From Streptomyces sp. TG1A-8 (GTDB lineage Bacteria; Actinomycetota; Actinomycetes; Streptomycetales; Streptomycetaceae): 64,000 nucleotides of DNA. Position numbers and translations under genes: made by a program. The stretch spans positions 1,364,001-1,428,000 of the forward strand of contig NZ_JASTLB010000001.1 in the NCBI RefSeq assembly GCF_030499535.1, written 5' to 3'. This document shows, in pieces, positions 26,799 to 35,809 of the stretch; the first letter of the stretch is position 1; each line of letters starts with the position of its first letter. The notes beneath the pieces are model-generated. The model made no database searches, was not told where the DNA came from, and was given only the letters and a program-made list of their open reading frames with translations.

Positions 26799-27959
26799 TC
26801 AGCGGCCGTGCCAGTCCAGGCACATCACCAGGGCGTCGTCGTCCGGCGCGGGTTCGCCGCGGTGGCCGGACAGCTCCCGCAGGACGGCGCGCGGGACCTC
26901 GGCGGCCGGCAGCAGGCGCGTGGACTGGATGGCCCGGGCCAGGGCGTCGTCGCCGTAGGCCTCCCCCTTCGGCGAGGCGACCGCGTGCACCCCGTCGCTG
27001 ACGAGGACGAGCCGGTCGCCCGGTTCGACCTGGAACTCCTGGGCCACGTAGTCGGTCTCCTCGAACATGCCCAGCGGCAGCTGCGCCTCGAAGGTGACGT
27101 GCTCGACCGCGCCGTCGCGCAGCCGCAGCAGCTGCGGGGAGCCGGCGTCCACGACCTTGGCCCGCCCCGTGGCCAGCTCGAAGTCGAACATCAGCACCGA
27201 CAGGTAGCAGCGTCCCCGGTAGTGGGCGTACACCGCCTGGTCCGCCAGGGCGGCCTGGTCCTCGATGGGGATGCCGGCCCGCCGCGCGTTGCGCAGCGCG
27301 TTGATGGCCAGGTTCGTCAGCAAGGAGGCCTCTATGCCCTCGCCCATGCCGTTGGTGACGTACAGCAGGAGGCGGTCGGCGGTGGCCGACCAGTCGAAGT
27401 TGTCGCCGAAGATCGCGTACGCCGGCTCCAGCTGCGCGCCCAGCTCGTACTCGGGCCGGGCGCAGGAGCGGCCCGGCAGCAGCTGCCACTGCATCTCGGC
27501 CGCCAGGGTGAGCCGGTCCTTGCGGCGGGCCTGCAGGTAGACGTCGGTGTCGCGCTCGGCGACGATCACCTCGTGGCCCAGCACCTGCGCGATCTCACCG
27601 AGTTCGTCGAGGAGACCCGGCGCGCCATCCTCCTCGCGCAGGGTCACCGACAGCACGCCGAGCCGGTCCCCGCGCACGCTGACCGGCAGGTGCGCGCGGA
27701 CGCAGCCGTCCCGGACGGCCTCGACGAACGGCTGCTGGGCGCCGAAGGCGCGGCCCTCGGGGCTGTTGTGCACCGACACCGGCTCCGCCGTGTGCGGCAG
27801 CTCCGACACCGGCTGCAGCACCGCCAGGCTGTAGTCGGCCAGGAACAGCTCCACGGCCCGTGCCGCGTACTGCTCGGTCAGTACGCGGCGGACGGCGTCC
27901 AGCAGCTCGTGCGGTGCCGCCGTACGCAGGGCGCGTTCAGCGGCCACAAATCTGTTCAT
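26799..27959 (-). CDS. GAF/SpoIIE-type PP2C protein phosphatase, altered metal site
   Basis: 386 residues: GAF-like sensor (about 1-150) then SpoIIE/PP2C (about 165-386). The conserved AEMQWQLLPG, FGDNFDWS, LVLVSDGVHAV and PDDDALVMCL motifs are present. The usual (V/I)xDVMGHG reads VTNGMGEGIEASLL, so a metal-binding Asp is Asn. Activity may be reduced, altered or absent. Members act on anti-anti-sigma factors. It sits between two MarR paralogues, convergent with one and divergent from the other, which suggests joint regulation. Confidence 0.82.
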   Translation of the reverse strand: MNRFVAAERALRTAAPHELLDAVRRVLTEQYAARAVELFLADYSLAVLQPVSELPHTAEPVSVHNSPEGRAFGAQQPFVEAVRDGCVRAHLPVSVRGDRLGVLSVTLREEDGAPGLLDELGEIAQVLGHEVIVAERDTDVYLQARRKDRLTLAAEMQWQLLPGRSCARPEYELGAQLEPAYAIFGDNFDWSATADRLLLYVTNGMGEGIEASLLTNLAINALRNARRAGIPIEDQAALADQAVYAHYRGRCYLSVLMFDFELATGRAKVVDAGSPQLLRLRDGAVEHVTFEAQLPLGMFEETDYVAQEFQVEPGDRLVLVSDGVHAVASPKGEAYGDDALARAIQSTRLLPAAEVPRAVLRELSGHRGEPAPDDDALVMCLDWHGR

Positions 27960-28111
27960 GATGATGGATACACCAATCCTTCGGGGGATGTCGTCGAGTC
28001 TCGCTCATATGACGAGGTGTGCCTGGTCCGGCCGCGCGCCGGCCGTCGAAGTCATCCATGGCCGCTGCAGGTGGCTAGTACGCTGGCGGGTGTTCCAGTA
28101 CCTGCGAGAGT

Positions 28112-28594
28112 ATGACGGTGACTGTCTTCCGCCCCCGCCCAGAGCCCGCCGAGGTCGCCCGCGTGACGTCGACGGCCGCGGAGCTGCTGGAAGTGCTGTG
28201 GGGCCGGGCCTCGACCGCGCCCGCCTCCGCCTCCCAGTTGCGCGTGCTGCTGGTCCTCGAGCACCAGGGCGGTATCAACCTGCGCACCCTCGCCGACGCC
28301 CTCGCCTCCACGCCCCCCTCCACCAGCCGGCTGTGCGACCGGCTGGTGGCCGCGGGCTTCGTCGAGCGCGTGGTCAGCCCGGCCGACCGGCGCGAGGTGC
28401 GGCTGCACCTCAGCGGCCGGGGCAGGGCCTTCCTGGCCGACCTGCGCGTACGCCGCGAGGAGGAGCTACAGGCGGTGCTGGCCCTGATGCCGGTGGCCAA
28501 GCGGGCCGCGCTGCTGGAGGGACTCGAGGCGTTCTGCGCCGCGGCACTGAGGATGGACGGCGACGCCCGGCCTCCCGGCGACCGGACCGCCTGA
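28112..28594 (+). CDS. MarR family transcriptional regulator
   Basis: 160 residues, winged-helix regulator (ASQLRVLLVLEHQGGINLRT, then STSRLCDRLVAAGFVERVV, then DRREVRLHLSGRGRAFL). Paralogous to the regulator at 26271. Divergent from the phosphatase, with about 150 bases shared. A -10-like TACGCT lies at about 28079-28084, and GCAGGT/ACCTGC half-sites flank it. Start could be the ATG at 28112 or the GTG two codons later, which is better spaced from GAGAG. Confidence 0.8.
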   Translation: MTVTVFRPRPEPAEVARVTSTAAELLEVLWGRASTAPASASQLRVLLVLEHQGGINLRTLADALASTPPSTSRLCDRLVAAGFVERVVSPADRREVRLHLSGRGRAFLADLRVRREEELQAVLALMPVAKRAALLEGLEAFCAAALRMDGDARPPGDRTA

Positions 28595-28725
28595 CCACCG
28601 GCCCACGCCGTCCGGCTTCCCGGCGCTGCGGGGCGTGGGTGGCCGGCGCACGCAGCGGCCCCCGCCCACCGGAACATTCCAGACCCTCCCGCAGTTCGAC
28701 ATGGCCACCCTGTTGCCTCGCGATC

Positions 28726-28747
28726 ATAGTTGTCAAACAACAACTAT
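28726..28747. promoter_or_regulatory. AT-rich palindrome ATAGTTGT-N6-ACAACTAT (MarR-like operator)
   Basis: A perfect 8-bp inverted repeat with a 6-base spacer in an otherwise very GC-rich 465-base gap (28595-29058). It resembles operators of MarR regulators and lies 130 bases past a MarR gene. No convincing gene follows it on either strand, so it may be the remnant of a lost target promoter. Confidence 0.6.
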
Positions 28748-28924
28748 TCCCCCGGTCCCACGGGTGCCCGCTTACCCCGGGCCCGCCCCGACGGGCGGCG
28801 GGCGGGCCCCGGCTTCACGGGTCACGCCCCGGACGGGGGCCCGGTGGACGGCGCGGCGCCGGGCGCGGGTGCCGGGCGGGGAGGTGCCGGGGCCGGCCGC
28901 GGCGGCGGTACGGACGCGGCCGCC

Positions 28925-29076
28925 GTCAGCCGGCGTGGCGGGCGTCAGCCGGCGTGGCGGGCGTCAGCCGGCGTGGCGGGCGTCAGCCGGCGTGGCGGGC
29001 GTCAGCCGGCGTGGCGGGCGTCAGCCGGCGTGGCGGGCGTCAGCCGGCGTGGCGGGCGTCAGCCGGCGTGGCGGGC
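28925..29076. repeat. 19-bp tandem repeat, eight copies, copied from the 3' end of the macro gene
   Basis: GTCAGCCGGCGTGGCGGGC begins at 28925, 28944, 28963, 28982, 29001, 29020, 29039 and 29058. The last copy contains the final codons and stop of the macro-domain gene (ARHAG-stop on the minus strand), so the array is an outward amplification of that gene's end. Each copy brings a further in-phase-shifted TGA. Confidence 0.93.
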
Positions 29077-29568
29077 GAACGCCTCGTACGCCCGGTCGTC
29101 GAAGAGGACGAACCGCACCTCCTCGACGGCCGCCGGTGTGCCGCGCACGGTCTCGACCGCGATGCGCGCCGCGTCGTCCAGCGGCCACCGGTACACGCCG
29201 GTGGAGATCGCCGGGAACGCGACCGTCCGGGCCCCCAGCTCGTCGGCCAGGCGCAGCGACTCCCGGTAGCAGGAGGCGAGCAGCGCCTCGCCTCCGCCGC
29301 CGGCCCGCCAGACCGGGCCGACCGTGTGGATGACCCAGCGCGCGTCCAGCTCGCCCGCGGTGGTGGCGACCGCCCGGCCGGTGGGCAGGCCCCCGCCGTA
29401 CCGGGAGGCACGCAGCCTGCGGCACTCCTCCAGGATGGCCGGGCCGCCGCGGCGGTGGATCGCGCCGTCCACGCCCGAGCCGCCCAGGAGCGAGGAGTTG
29501 GCCGCGTTGACGATCGCGTCGGCGCTCTGCCGGGTGATGTCGCCCCGTACGAGGGTGAGCGTGGTCAT
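29059..29568 (-). CDS. Macro domain protein (O-acetyl-ADP-ribose deacetylase type)
   Basis: 169 residues forming one MacroD/YmdB-type domain: [20 protein letters not shown], the [21 protein letters not shown] loop that cradles ADP-ribose, [32 protein letters not shown]. It should remove O-acetyl from ADP-ribose or hydrolyse mono-ADP-ribosyl marks. Its ATG overlaps the stop of the flavoprotein gene (ATGA), so the two are coupled. Its last five codons and stop are the source of the 19-bp array. Confidence 0.9.
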   Translation of the reverse strand: MTTLTLVRGDITRQSADAIVNAANSSLLGGSGVDGAIHRRGGPAILEECRRLRASRYGGGLPTGRAVATTAGELDARWVIHTVGPVWRAGGGGEALLASCYRESLRLADELGARTVAFPAISTGVYRWPLDDAARIAVETVRGTPAAVEEVRFVLFDDRAYEAFARHAG

Positions 29569-30983
29569 GTCCGGCGCAGCCTCCTCCACACGGCCTTGGC
29601 CGCGTTGTGCCCCGACATGCCGTGCACGCCGGGGCCCGGCGGGGTGGCCGAGGAGCAGAGGAAGACGGCCGGGTGCGGGGTGTGGTACGGGAACAGGGAC
29701 GGCTTGGGACGCAGCAGGAGCTGGAGTCCGGAGGCCGCGCCGCAGGCGATGTCGCCGCCGACGTAGTTGGCGTTGCCCGCGGCCAGTTCCGCCGGGCCGG
29801 TGACGGCGCGGGCCAGGACGCGGTCGCGGAAGCCGGGGGCGTACCGCTCCAGCTGGCGCTCCATGGCGTCGGTGAGGTCGCCGTCCCAGTTGGCCGGTAC
29901 GTGCCCGTACGCCCAGAAGACGTGCTTGCCCTCGGGGGCGCGGCCGGGGTCGGCCACGCTGGGCTGCACGGTGATCAGGAACGGCCTGTCGGGCGCGCGG
30001 CCCTCGCGGGACGCGGCGCGCAGGGCGGTGCCGATCTCGGCGCGGCTCGCGCCGATCTGGACGGTGCCGGCGGCCCGGGCCTCGGGGGCGGTCCACGGGA
30101 CCGGGCCGTCCAGGGCGTAATCGATCTTGAAGACGCTGGGGCCGTAGCGGTAGTCCGCGTAGTGGCGGCCGAGGCCGGCGATGCGGGCGAGGGCGGTGGG
30201 CGAGGTGTCGAAGACGTACGCGCGCGCGGGCGGCAGGTCGTCCAGCCGCTTGACCTCGTAGTCGGTGTGGACGGCGCCGCCGAGGTCCGCCAGGTAGGCG
30301 GCGAGGGCGTCGGAGATCGCCTGGGAGCCGCCCCGGGCCACCGGCCAGCCGCGGGCGTGCGCGGCCAGCGCGAAGACCAGGCCGACGGCACCGGTGGCCA
30401 GGCCGCCCAGCGGGGCCATCACGTGGGCGACCAGCCCGGCGAAGAGCGTCTTGAAGCGCTCGTCGTGGAAGCGGCGCATCAGCACGGTGGACGGCGGCAG
30501 CCCGGCCAGCCCGAACCGGGCGAGGGTGACCGGGTCGCGGGGCAGAGCGGTCAGCGGCAGGGACATGAAGTCCCGCACGAGGGTGTCCCACCGGCGCAGG
30601 AACGGCTCGACCAGCCTGCGGTAGGCGCCCGCGTCGCGCGGCCCGAAGGACGCGGCCGTCTCGGCGACGGACCGGGCCAGCACGGCCGCGGTGCCGTCCG
30701 GGAACGGGTGGGCCATGGGCAGTTCGGCGTGCAGCCATTCGAGGCCGTAGCGGTCGAGCGGGAGCGCCCGGAACGCGGGTGAGTTGATGCCGAGGGGGTG
30801 GGCGGCCGAGCACGGGTCGTGCCGGAAGCCGGGGAGGGTCAGCTCCGCGGTGCGGGCGCCGCCGCCGACGGTGGCCCGCGCCTCGAACACGGCGACGGAG
30901 AAACCCCGGCGGGCCAGCTCCACGGCGGCGGTCAGTCCGTTCGGCCCCGCACCCACCACGACAGCATCGAGCATCGACGGCAC
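29565..30983 (-). CDS. Phytoene desaturase-like FAD-dependent oxidoreductase
   Basis: 472 residues. N-terminal dinucleotide motif [20 protein letters not shown] followed by [13 protein letters not shown], and a C-terminal FAD segment ([20 protein letters not shown]) as in CrtI-like and C-terminal PYROXD2-like proteins. Substrate unknown; the family desaturates or isomerises carotenoids and other polyenes. No crtB/crtE/crtY neighbours are present, so a role in carotenoid supply for the rhodopsin 6 kb away is speculation. The start may be GTG at 30983 or ATG three codons inside. Confidence 0.85.
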   Translation of the reverse strand: MPSMLDAVVVGAGPNGLTAAVELARRGFSVAVFEARATVGGGARTAELTLPGFRHDPCSAAHPLGINSPAFRALPLDRYGLEWLHAELPMAHPFPDGTAAVLARSVAETAASFGPRDAGAYRRLVEPFLRRWDTLVRDFMSLPLTALPRDPVTLARFGLAGLPPSTVLMRRFHDERFKTLFAGLVAHVMAPLGGLATGAVGLVFALAAHARGWPVARGGSQAISDALAAYLADLGGAVHTDYEVKRLDDLPPARAYVFDTSPTALARIAGLGRHYADYRYGPSVFKIDYALDGPVPWTAPEARAAGTVQIGASRAEIGTALRAASREGRAPDRPFLITVQPSVADPGRAPEGKHVFWAYGHVPANWDGDLTDAMERQLERYAPGFRDRVLARAVTGPAELAAGNANYVGGDIACGAASGLQLLLRPKPSLFPYHTPHPAVFLCSSATPPGPGVHGMSGHNAAKAVWRRLRRT

Positions 30984-31062
30984 CTTCGGACCCCTTCGTC
31001 AGCCGATGGCCACTGGGAAAGCAGGATATGACGGGCGACCGGCCCTGTCCGGGCCGGGTGGC

Positions 31063-31908
31063 TCAGGCTCCCGTGCGCAGCAGCTCCACCGTCCGGCGGG
31101 CGGTGGCGGCGTCCCGCGCGGCGGTGAACGGCAACGCGTTGTCCCCGCTCACGCGGAACGGCTCGCCGGTGAGCGTGAGGTGGGCGCCGCCCGCCTCCTC
31201 CACCAGGAGCAGGCCCGCCGCGTGGTCCCAGGCCGCCTCCCAGGTGAACGCGACGGCGTCCAGCTCGCCCCGGGCCACGGCCAGGTACTCCAGGCCCGCC
31301 GAGCCGCAGGGCCGCGGGGCGACGCCGTCGGTCCACAGGGCGCGCAGGGCGCGCTTCTGCCCGTCCGTGGTGAAGTCGGGGTGGGAGGTGGCGACGGTGA
31401 GGTCCCGGCCGGGTGCGGGCGGGCCGGCGAACAGCCGCTCGCCGTCGAGGAGGGCGCCCCGGCCGCGGACGGCCGTGGCGAACCGGTCGCGCGCGGGTGC
31501 GTAGGTCCAGGAGGCCAGCACGGTGCCCCGGTGGGCGAGCGCGACTAGGGTGCAGAAGCCGTCGTCGCCGTGCACGAACTGCCGGGTGCCGTCCACCGGG
31601 TCGACGATCCAGACCGGCGCGTCGCCCCGGATCGCCCCGTACGTCGCCGGGCTGGCGTGCACCGCCTCCTCGCCGACCACGGCCGAGCCGGGCAGCAGGG
31701 CGCCCAGGGCGTCGGTGAGCTGGCGCTCGGCCAGCCGGTCGGCGTCCGTCACCAGGTCGTGCGGTCCGCTCTTGCGGTCCACCTCGTGCGCGGCCAGGCG
31801 GCGGAAGCGGGGCAGGATCTCGGTCGCGGCCGCCTTGCGGACCGCCTCCTCCACGTCGGCCGAGTGCCGGGTGAGAAACTCCTCGATGGTTTCCGTGTCG
31901 TCGATCAT
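31063..31908 (-). CDS. Inositol monophosphatase family protein
   Basis: 281 residues with all Li-sensitive phosphatase motifs: DLVTDADRLAERQL, VVGEEAVHA (metal-binding Glu pair), WIVDPVDGTRQFVHGDDGFC and WEAAWDHAAGLLLVEEAGG. Could be an inositol monophosphatase, a histidinol-phosphatase (HisN) or a PAP phosphatase; these cannot be told apart here. The ATG at 31908 follows GGAGG very closely. No closer alternative start is available. Confidence 0.87.
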   Translation of the reverse strand: MIDDTETIEEFLTRHSADVEEAVRKAAATEILPRFRRLAAHEVDRKSGPHDLVTDADRLAERQLTDALGALLPGSAVVGEEAVHASPATYGAIRGDAPVWIVDPVDGTRQFVHGDDGFCTLVALAHRGTVLASWTYAPARDRFATAVRGRGALLDGERLFAGPPAPGRDLTVATSHPDFTTDGQKRALRALWTDGVAPRPCGSAGLEYLAVARGELDAVAFTWEAAWDHAAGLLLVEEAGGAHLTLTGEPFRVSGDNALPFTAARDAATARRTVELLRTGA

Positions 31909-32001
31909 GCCTCCATGAGACCACGCGCCGCCGACAATCCCCGCCCGGCCGGTGCACGCCGGGTGGAATCGGGACGAAGAGGGGGCGCCCGGCCCGCGGT
32001 G

Positions 32002-33849
32002 TCAGCGCCCGACCGCGTACCCCTGCATCCCGCGCGGGTTCGCGGCGGCCGACAGGACGCCGGTGCGCGGATCCCGGGCGACCGCGCACAGGCGGCCCTC
32101 CGACCAGGCGGGGCCCACGGTGACGTCGTGGCCGCGACGGCGCAGCTCCGCGACGGCGCCGGGGTCGGTGCGGGACTCCACGGTCACGGCGCCGGGGCGG
32201 CGGCCGCGCGGGTGGAAGGAGCTGGGGAAGCTGTCGTTGTGCCAGTTCGGGGCGTCGATGGCGCCCTGGAGGTCGAGGCCGCCGCGGACCGGCGGGCGCA
32301 GGGCGGCGGCGAGGAAGAAGTGCAGTTGCCACTGGTCCTGCTGGTCGCCGCCGGGGGTGCCGAACGCCAGGACCGGCACCCCCTCGCGCAGGGCCAGGGA
32401 CGGGGTGAGGGTGGTGCGGGGGCGGCGGCCGGGCGTGAGCGTGTTCGGCAGGCCCTCCTCCAGCCAGGCCATCTGCAGCCGGGTGCCGAGCGGGAAGCCC
32501 AGCTCCGGTACGACCGGGTTGGACTGCAGCCAGCCGCCGCTGGGCGTGGCCGCGACCATGTTGCCCCAGCGGTCGACGACGTCGAGGTGGCAGGTGTCGC
32601 CGCGGGTCGTGCCGTCGGCGCCCACCCGGGGTTCGGCGGGGCCCGGCCCGTCGGCGGGGAACCGGGCCGCGGTCGGCTCGCCCGCGCCCATCGGGTCGAA
32701 GCCGCCGCCGTGGCCGGCCGGCGTGCGCGCGTGCGCCCGCGCGGGCAGGCGCGGGGGGCGGCCGCCGGGGCTGCCGGGGCGCAGCTCGTAGGAGGCCTCC
32801 GCGCCCACGAGGGTCCGCCGCTCGGCGTTGTAGGCGTCCGACAGCAGTTCGGCGAGCGGCACCTCGGCGGCGTCCCCGTACCAGGCCTCGCGGTCGGCCA
32901 TGGCGAGCTTGCAGCCCTCGATCAGCAGGTGGAGGTGGTCGGCGGTGCCGGGGGCGGGCAGTTCGGGCGGGAGCAGGGCGAGCTGCTGGAGGAGGGCCGG
33001 GCCCTGGCTCCAGGGTCCGGCCTTGCACACGGTCCAGCCGTTCCAGTCGTACGTCACCGGTGCCTCGTAGGACGCCGACCAGCCGGCCAGGTCGGCCTCG
33101 GTGAGCGTGCCGGTGTGCCGTTCGCCGCTGGTGTCGAGCGTGGGGCGCCGGGACTGCCGTACCAGGGCCTCGGCGATGAAGCCGCGGCGCCACACCTCGC
33201 GGGCGGCGTCGATCCGCGTCTCCCGGTCACCGCCCCGGGCGGTCCCGGCCAGCACCCGCTTCCAGGTGGCCGCGAGCGCGGGGTTGCGCAGCAGTTCGCC
33301 GGGCCGGGGCGGCCTGCCGCCCGGCAGGTACACCTCCGCCGAGGAGGTCCACTCGGTCGTGAACAGCTTCCGCACGCTCCGCACGGCCGCGCCCACGTCC
33401 TCCACGGGCGCGTGTCCGTGCTCGGCGTAGCCGATGGCGTACTTCAGGACGTCGTCCAGGGGTTTGGTGCCGTGGTCGCGCAGGAGCAGCAGCCAGGCGT
33501 CGAAGGCGCCCGGCACGGCGGCGGCCAGCGGCCCCGTGCCGGGGACGAGGTCCAGGCCGAGCCCGCGGTAGTGGGCGGCGGTGGCACCGGCCGGGGCGAC
33601 GCCCTGCCCGCACAGCACCCGCACCCCGCCGCCGGACGGGGCGAACAGCACCGGGACCTCGCCGGCGGGGCCGTTCAGGTGCGGCTCGACCACGTGCAGC
33701 ACGAACGCGCCGGCGACGGCGGCGTCGAAGGCGTTGCCGCCGTCCTCCAGGACCGCCATCGCGGACTGGGAGGCGAGCCAGTGGGTGGAGGACACCATGC
33801 CGAAGGTGCCCTGCAGGGTGGGGCGGGTGGTGAACATACGGCCTGTCAC
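32002..33849 (-). CDS. Gamma-glutamyltransferase family protein (Ntn hydrolase)
   Basis: 615 residues. The self-processing nucleophile is the Thr in RGDTCHLDVVDRWGNMVAA, and the GSPGG-like glycine loop is FGTPGGDQQDQW. N-terminal HWLASQSAMAVLEDGGNAFD is the family start. No signal peptide is evident, unlike the second family member at 47129, so this one is probably cytoplasmic. Likely acts on gamma-glutamyl compounds; may be an acylase-like member. GTG at 33849 or ATG four codons inside. Confidence 0.87.
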   Translation of the reverse strand: MTGRMFTTRPTLQGTFGMVSSTHWLASQSAMAVLEDGGNAFDAAVAGAFVLHVVEPHLNGPAGEVPVLFAPSGGGVRVLCGQGVAPAGATAAHYRGLGLDLVPGTGPLAAAVPGAFDAWLLLLRDHGTKPLDDVLKYAIGYAEHGHAPVEDVGAAVRSVRKLFTTEWTSSAEVYLPGGRPPRPGELLRNPALAATWKRVLAGTARGGDRETRIDAAREVWRRGFIAEALVRQSRRPTLDTSGERHTGTLTEADLAGWSASYEAPVTYDWNGWTVCKAGPWSQGPALLQQLALLPPELPAPGTADHLHLLIEGCKLAMADREAWYGDAAEVPLAELLSDAYNAERRTLVGAEASYELRPGSPGGRPPRLPARAHARTPAGHGGGFDPMGAGEPTAARFPADGPGPAEPRVGADGTTRGDTCHLDVVDRWGNMVAATPSGGWLQSNPVVPELGFPLGTRLQMAWLEEGLPNTLTPGRRPRTTLTPSLALREGVPVLAFGTPGGDQQDQWQLHFFLAAALRPPVRGGLDLQGAIDAPNWHNDSFPSSFHPRGRRPGAVTVESRTDPGAVAELRRRGHDVTVGPAWSEGRLCAVARDPRTGVLSAAANPRGMQGYAVGR

Positions 33850-34158
33850 CTCGCTGTCTACGTGCGCCGGCCCGGACGGCGGGCGCTCAGGACGGGTCCC
33901 GGGGAGGATCCGGGGAGTTCGCGCCAGGGATCCCCTCGTCCCGCTCCCCCGGAAGGCTATCGACCGCCCTGCGCCCCGTTGCCGGCCGAATTCGGCCAGG
34001 CCGTCCGCGCCCTCGCCGCGGGGGCCGGCCCGCGGCTGCCGGGCCCGCCTCCGGGCGGCCTCACCGTGACCACCGGTGTGGGCGCACGGCCGGTGCGCAC
34101 GGCCGGTGCCCCGCTGCCCGGTGCGGTCGGTCTCCCCGCGGTTCTCCCGTCTCCCGCG

Positions 34159-34196
34159 GGCGGGTCACCCCCGCGGGCACGCGGCGGTGACCCGCC
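34159..34196. repeat. 11-bp inverted repeat in the 33850-34578 gap
   Basis: GGCGGGTCACC (34159-34169) and GGTGACCCGCC (34186-34196) form a hairpin. The 730-base gap otherwise holds a duplicated 13-mer (34082-34107), the promoter and short ORF listed next, and no gene. Confidence 0.6.
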
Positions 34197-34412
34197 GGTA
34201 CGGACCCGCGCCGGCGACGCGCCGCTCCCACCGGTCGCCGCCGCCGCGCTCCCGGACCGCCGCCGGTGGCCGCATCCGCGAACGCCGGCGGCGGTCCGCG
34301 CGCCGCGCCGTCGCGGGGCCCCGCCCCGGCAAGCGGGGACGGGGCACCCAGGAGTGCTGCGCGGTGTTCCGGCTCCTCGGCGTCCGGCTGCGGACGCCGC
34401 GCAGTAATCCGT

Positions 34413-34442
34413 TTGGCGGGCCACCGCGGCCACTGCTACGTT
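34413..34442 (+). promoter_or_regulatory. Predicted promoter of the alpha/beta hydrolase gene
   Basis: TTGGCG (34413-34418) and TACGTT (34437-34442) are 18 bases apart, in the range for the main streptomycete sigma factor. A start near 34449 gives a 130-base leader. Confidence 0.4.
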
Positions 34443-34479
34443 TCCGCAGACCGTGCGAGAGAACGAGGAGGTGGTACCC

Positions 34480-34533
34480 GTGGACGCAGTACCGACACGG
34501 GTGCTCCCCTCCGGGGTCACGGTCGGGCGATAG
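34480..34533 (+). CDS. Possible 17-residue leader peptide
   Basis: A GTG start at 34480, eight bases after the strong site GAGGAGG, opens a 17-codon frame (MDAVPTRVLPSGVTVGR) ending in TAG. The stop is 45 bases before the alpha/beta hydrolase start. It is rich in Val and Arg but has no run of one amino acid, so attenuation is not obvious. Only ribosome binding site, promoter and position support it. Confidence 0.3.
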   Translation: MDAVPTRVLPSGVTVGR

Positions 34534-34578
34534 GTCGTCCGGGAGCGCCGCCCGAGCGCACTCCCGAAAGGCACGATC

Positions 34579-35310
34579 ATGCGCTTCACTTCCGCACGGC
34601 GCCTCGACGACGGTGTCCTCGAACACGAATTCACCCTCGGTGGGATCCCCGGCATCCTGTGGACGCCCGCGTCCACGTCCGGACCGGTGCCGCTGGTCCT
34701 GCTCGGCCACCCCGGCGGACTGGACAAGATGTACCCCCGGCTGGCGGGGCGGGCCCGGCACTGCGCGGCGGAGGGCTTCGCCGCCGCCACCATCGAGCTC
34801 CCCGGGAGCGGTGAACGGCCCCGCCGGGCCGCCGCCGAACAGGCCCGTGCCGACCTGCGCCGGTCGCTGGCGGCCGGCGAGCCGGTCGACGACGAAATCA
34901 TCGACGCCCTCATCCTGCCGCTCGTGGAAAAGGCGGTCCCGGAGTGGCGGACCGCCCTGGACGCCCTCCTTTCGCTGCCCGGGATCGGCGGCCCGGTCGG
35001 GTACTCGGGGGGAGTGATCTCCATCGGGATCCGGCTGGCGGTGGTCGAGCCGCGCATCTCGGCCGCCGTCCTGTTCGCCGGGAGTTTCGTACCCCGCGCC
35101 CTATTCGAGGAGGCCCGCCGGGTCACCATTCCGCTGCACGTCCTGCTGCAGTGGGACGACGAGGGAAACGACCGGCAGGCAGCCCTGGACCTGTTCGACG
35201 CCTTCGGCACCGAGGAGAAGAGCCTGCACGCCAACCTCGGCGGGCACACCGGCGTCCCGCGGTTCGCGGGGGACGCCGCGGCCCGGTTCCTCACCCGGCA
35301 CTTGAAATGA
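34579..35310 (+). CDS. Alpha/beta hydrolase (dienelactone hydrolase-like)
   Basis: 243 residues. Core strand PVPLVLLGHPGGLDKM, nucleophile elbow VGYSGGVIS (GxSxG), acid candidate in LLQWDDEGNDRQAALDLF, and histidine in LGGHTGVP. No signal peptide. Substrate unknown. CCGAAAGGC lies upstream of the ATG. It converges on the Blh gene. Confidence 0.8.
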   Translation: MRFTSARRLDDGVLEHEFTLGGIPGILWTPASTSGPVPLVLLGHPGGLDKMYPRLAGRARHCAAEGFAAATIELPGSGERPRRAAAEQARADLRRSLAAGEPVDDEIIDALILPLVEKAVPEWRTALDALLSLPGIGGPVGYSGGVISIGIRLAVVEPRISAAVLFAGSFVPRALFEEARRVTIPLHVLLQWDDEGNDRQAALDLFDAFGTEEKSLHANLGGHTGVPRFAGDAAARFLTRHLK

Positions 35311-35775
35311 AGCCGGGCCGCCGGGCCGCCGGTGAGCCGCGCTGACCAGGATGCCGCTCGTCGGGGAAGGCCCCGGCGCTCCTTCGCCGCTCGGCACGGG
35401 GACCGTCGAGTCGTCGGTCGCGGAGGGCGGGTACCGGCTCGGCGGCCCCGGAGGCACCGTCACGCTCAACGCCACTCGGCGAGGTCCACCGAACGGGAGC
35501 AGTGGGGGGCGGTGCCGTCCCGGCCGACGCGCTCTTCCTCGCCGGTCAGGGACGGAAGGGCGCACCGGACCGGTCGCCCCTCCCCCGGGCCGGTCCTCCG
35601 GCACTCCCGGGCCGCGTCCCCGCCCGTGACGCGACCGGCCGTCCCGGCCCCCGCCCGGGTGCCGGGCCGGCGTCACGGGCGGATCCGGTGGTCCCCGACG
35701 GGTCGCGGACGCGCGGGCACGGGGTGGTCTAAGCGGTGGGCCCCGCAGTGCTCGGACCCGGACTCGGGCCTGGGC
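35311..35775. other. Intergenic region with low-complexity GC repeats
   Basis: About 465 bases between convergent genes. A first stretch (about 35351-35480) has codon-like third-position bias (reads MPLVGEGPGAPSPLGTGTVE) but loses frame, so it may be an old relic. The right end is an irregular array of GACCCGG/GACTCGG units. No intact gene. Confidence 0.4.
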
Positions 35776-35809
35776 CCTGACCCGGACCCGGCCCCGGACC
35801 CGGGTCAGG
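35776..35809. terminator. Hairpin overlapping the Blh stop codon
   Basis: CCTGACCCGG (35776-35785) pairs with CCGGGTCAGG (35800-35809). The 3' arm on the plus strand contains the stop of the leftward Blh gene (35805-35807), so termination would overlap the end of translation. Confidence 0.5.

Noticed and set aside
28466..28736. Small minus-strand frames starting beside the ATAGTTGT palindrome
   Set aside because: They run antisense through the MarR gene, have no ribosome binding site of note and no recognisable protein.
28730..29269. Plus-strand frame with a repeating 19-residue unit over the tandem array
   Set aside because: The repeat peptide is a by-product of a 19-bp array derived from the end of a gene on the other strand.
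33957..35294. 445-codon minus-strand frame opposite the alpha/beta hydrolase
   Set aside because: Ser/Arg-rich composition typical of an antisense frame and no start signal; the plus strand encodes a hydrolase with a full triad.
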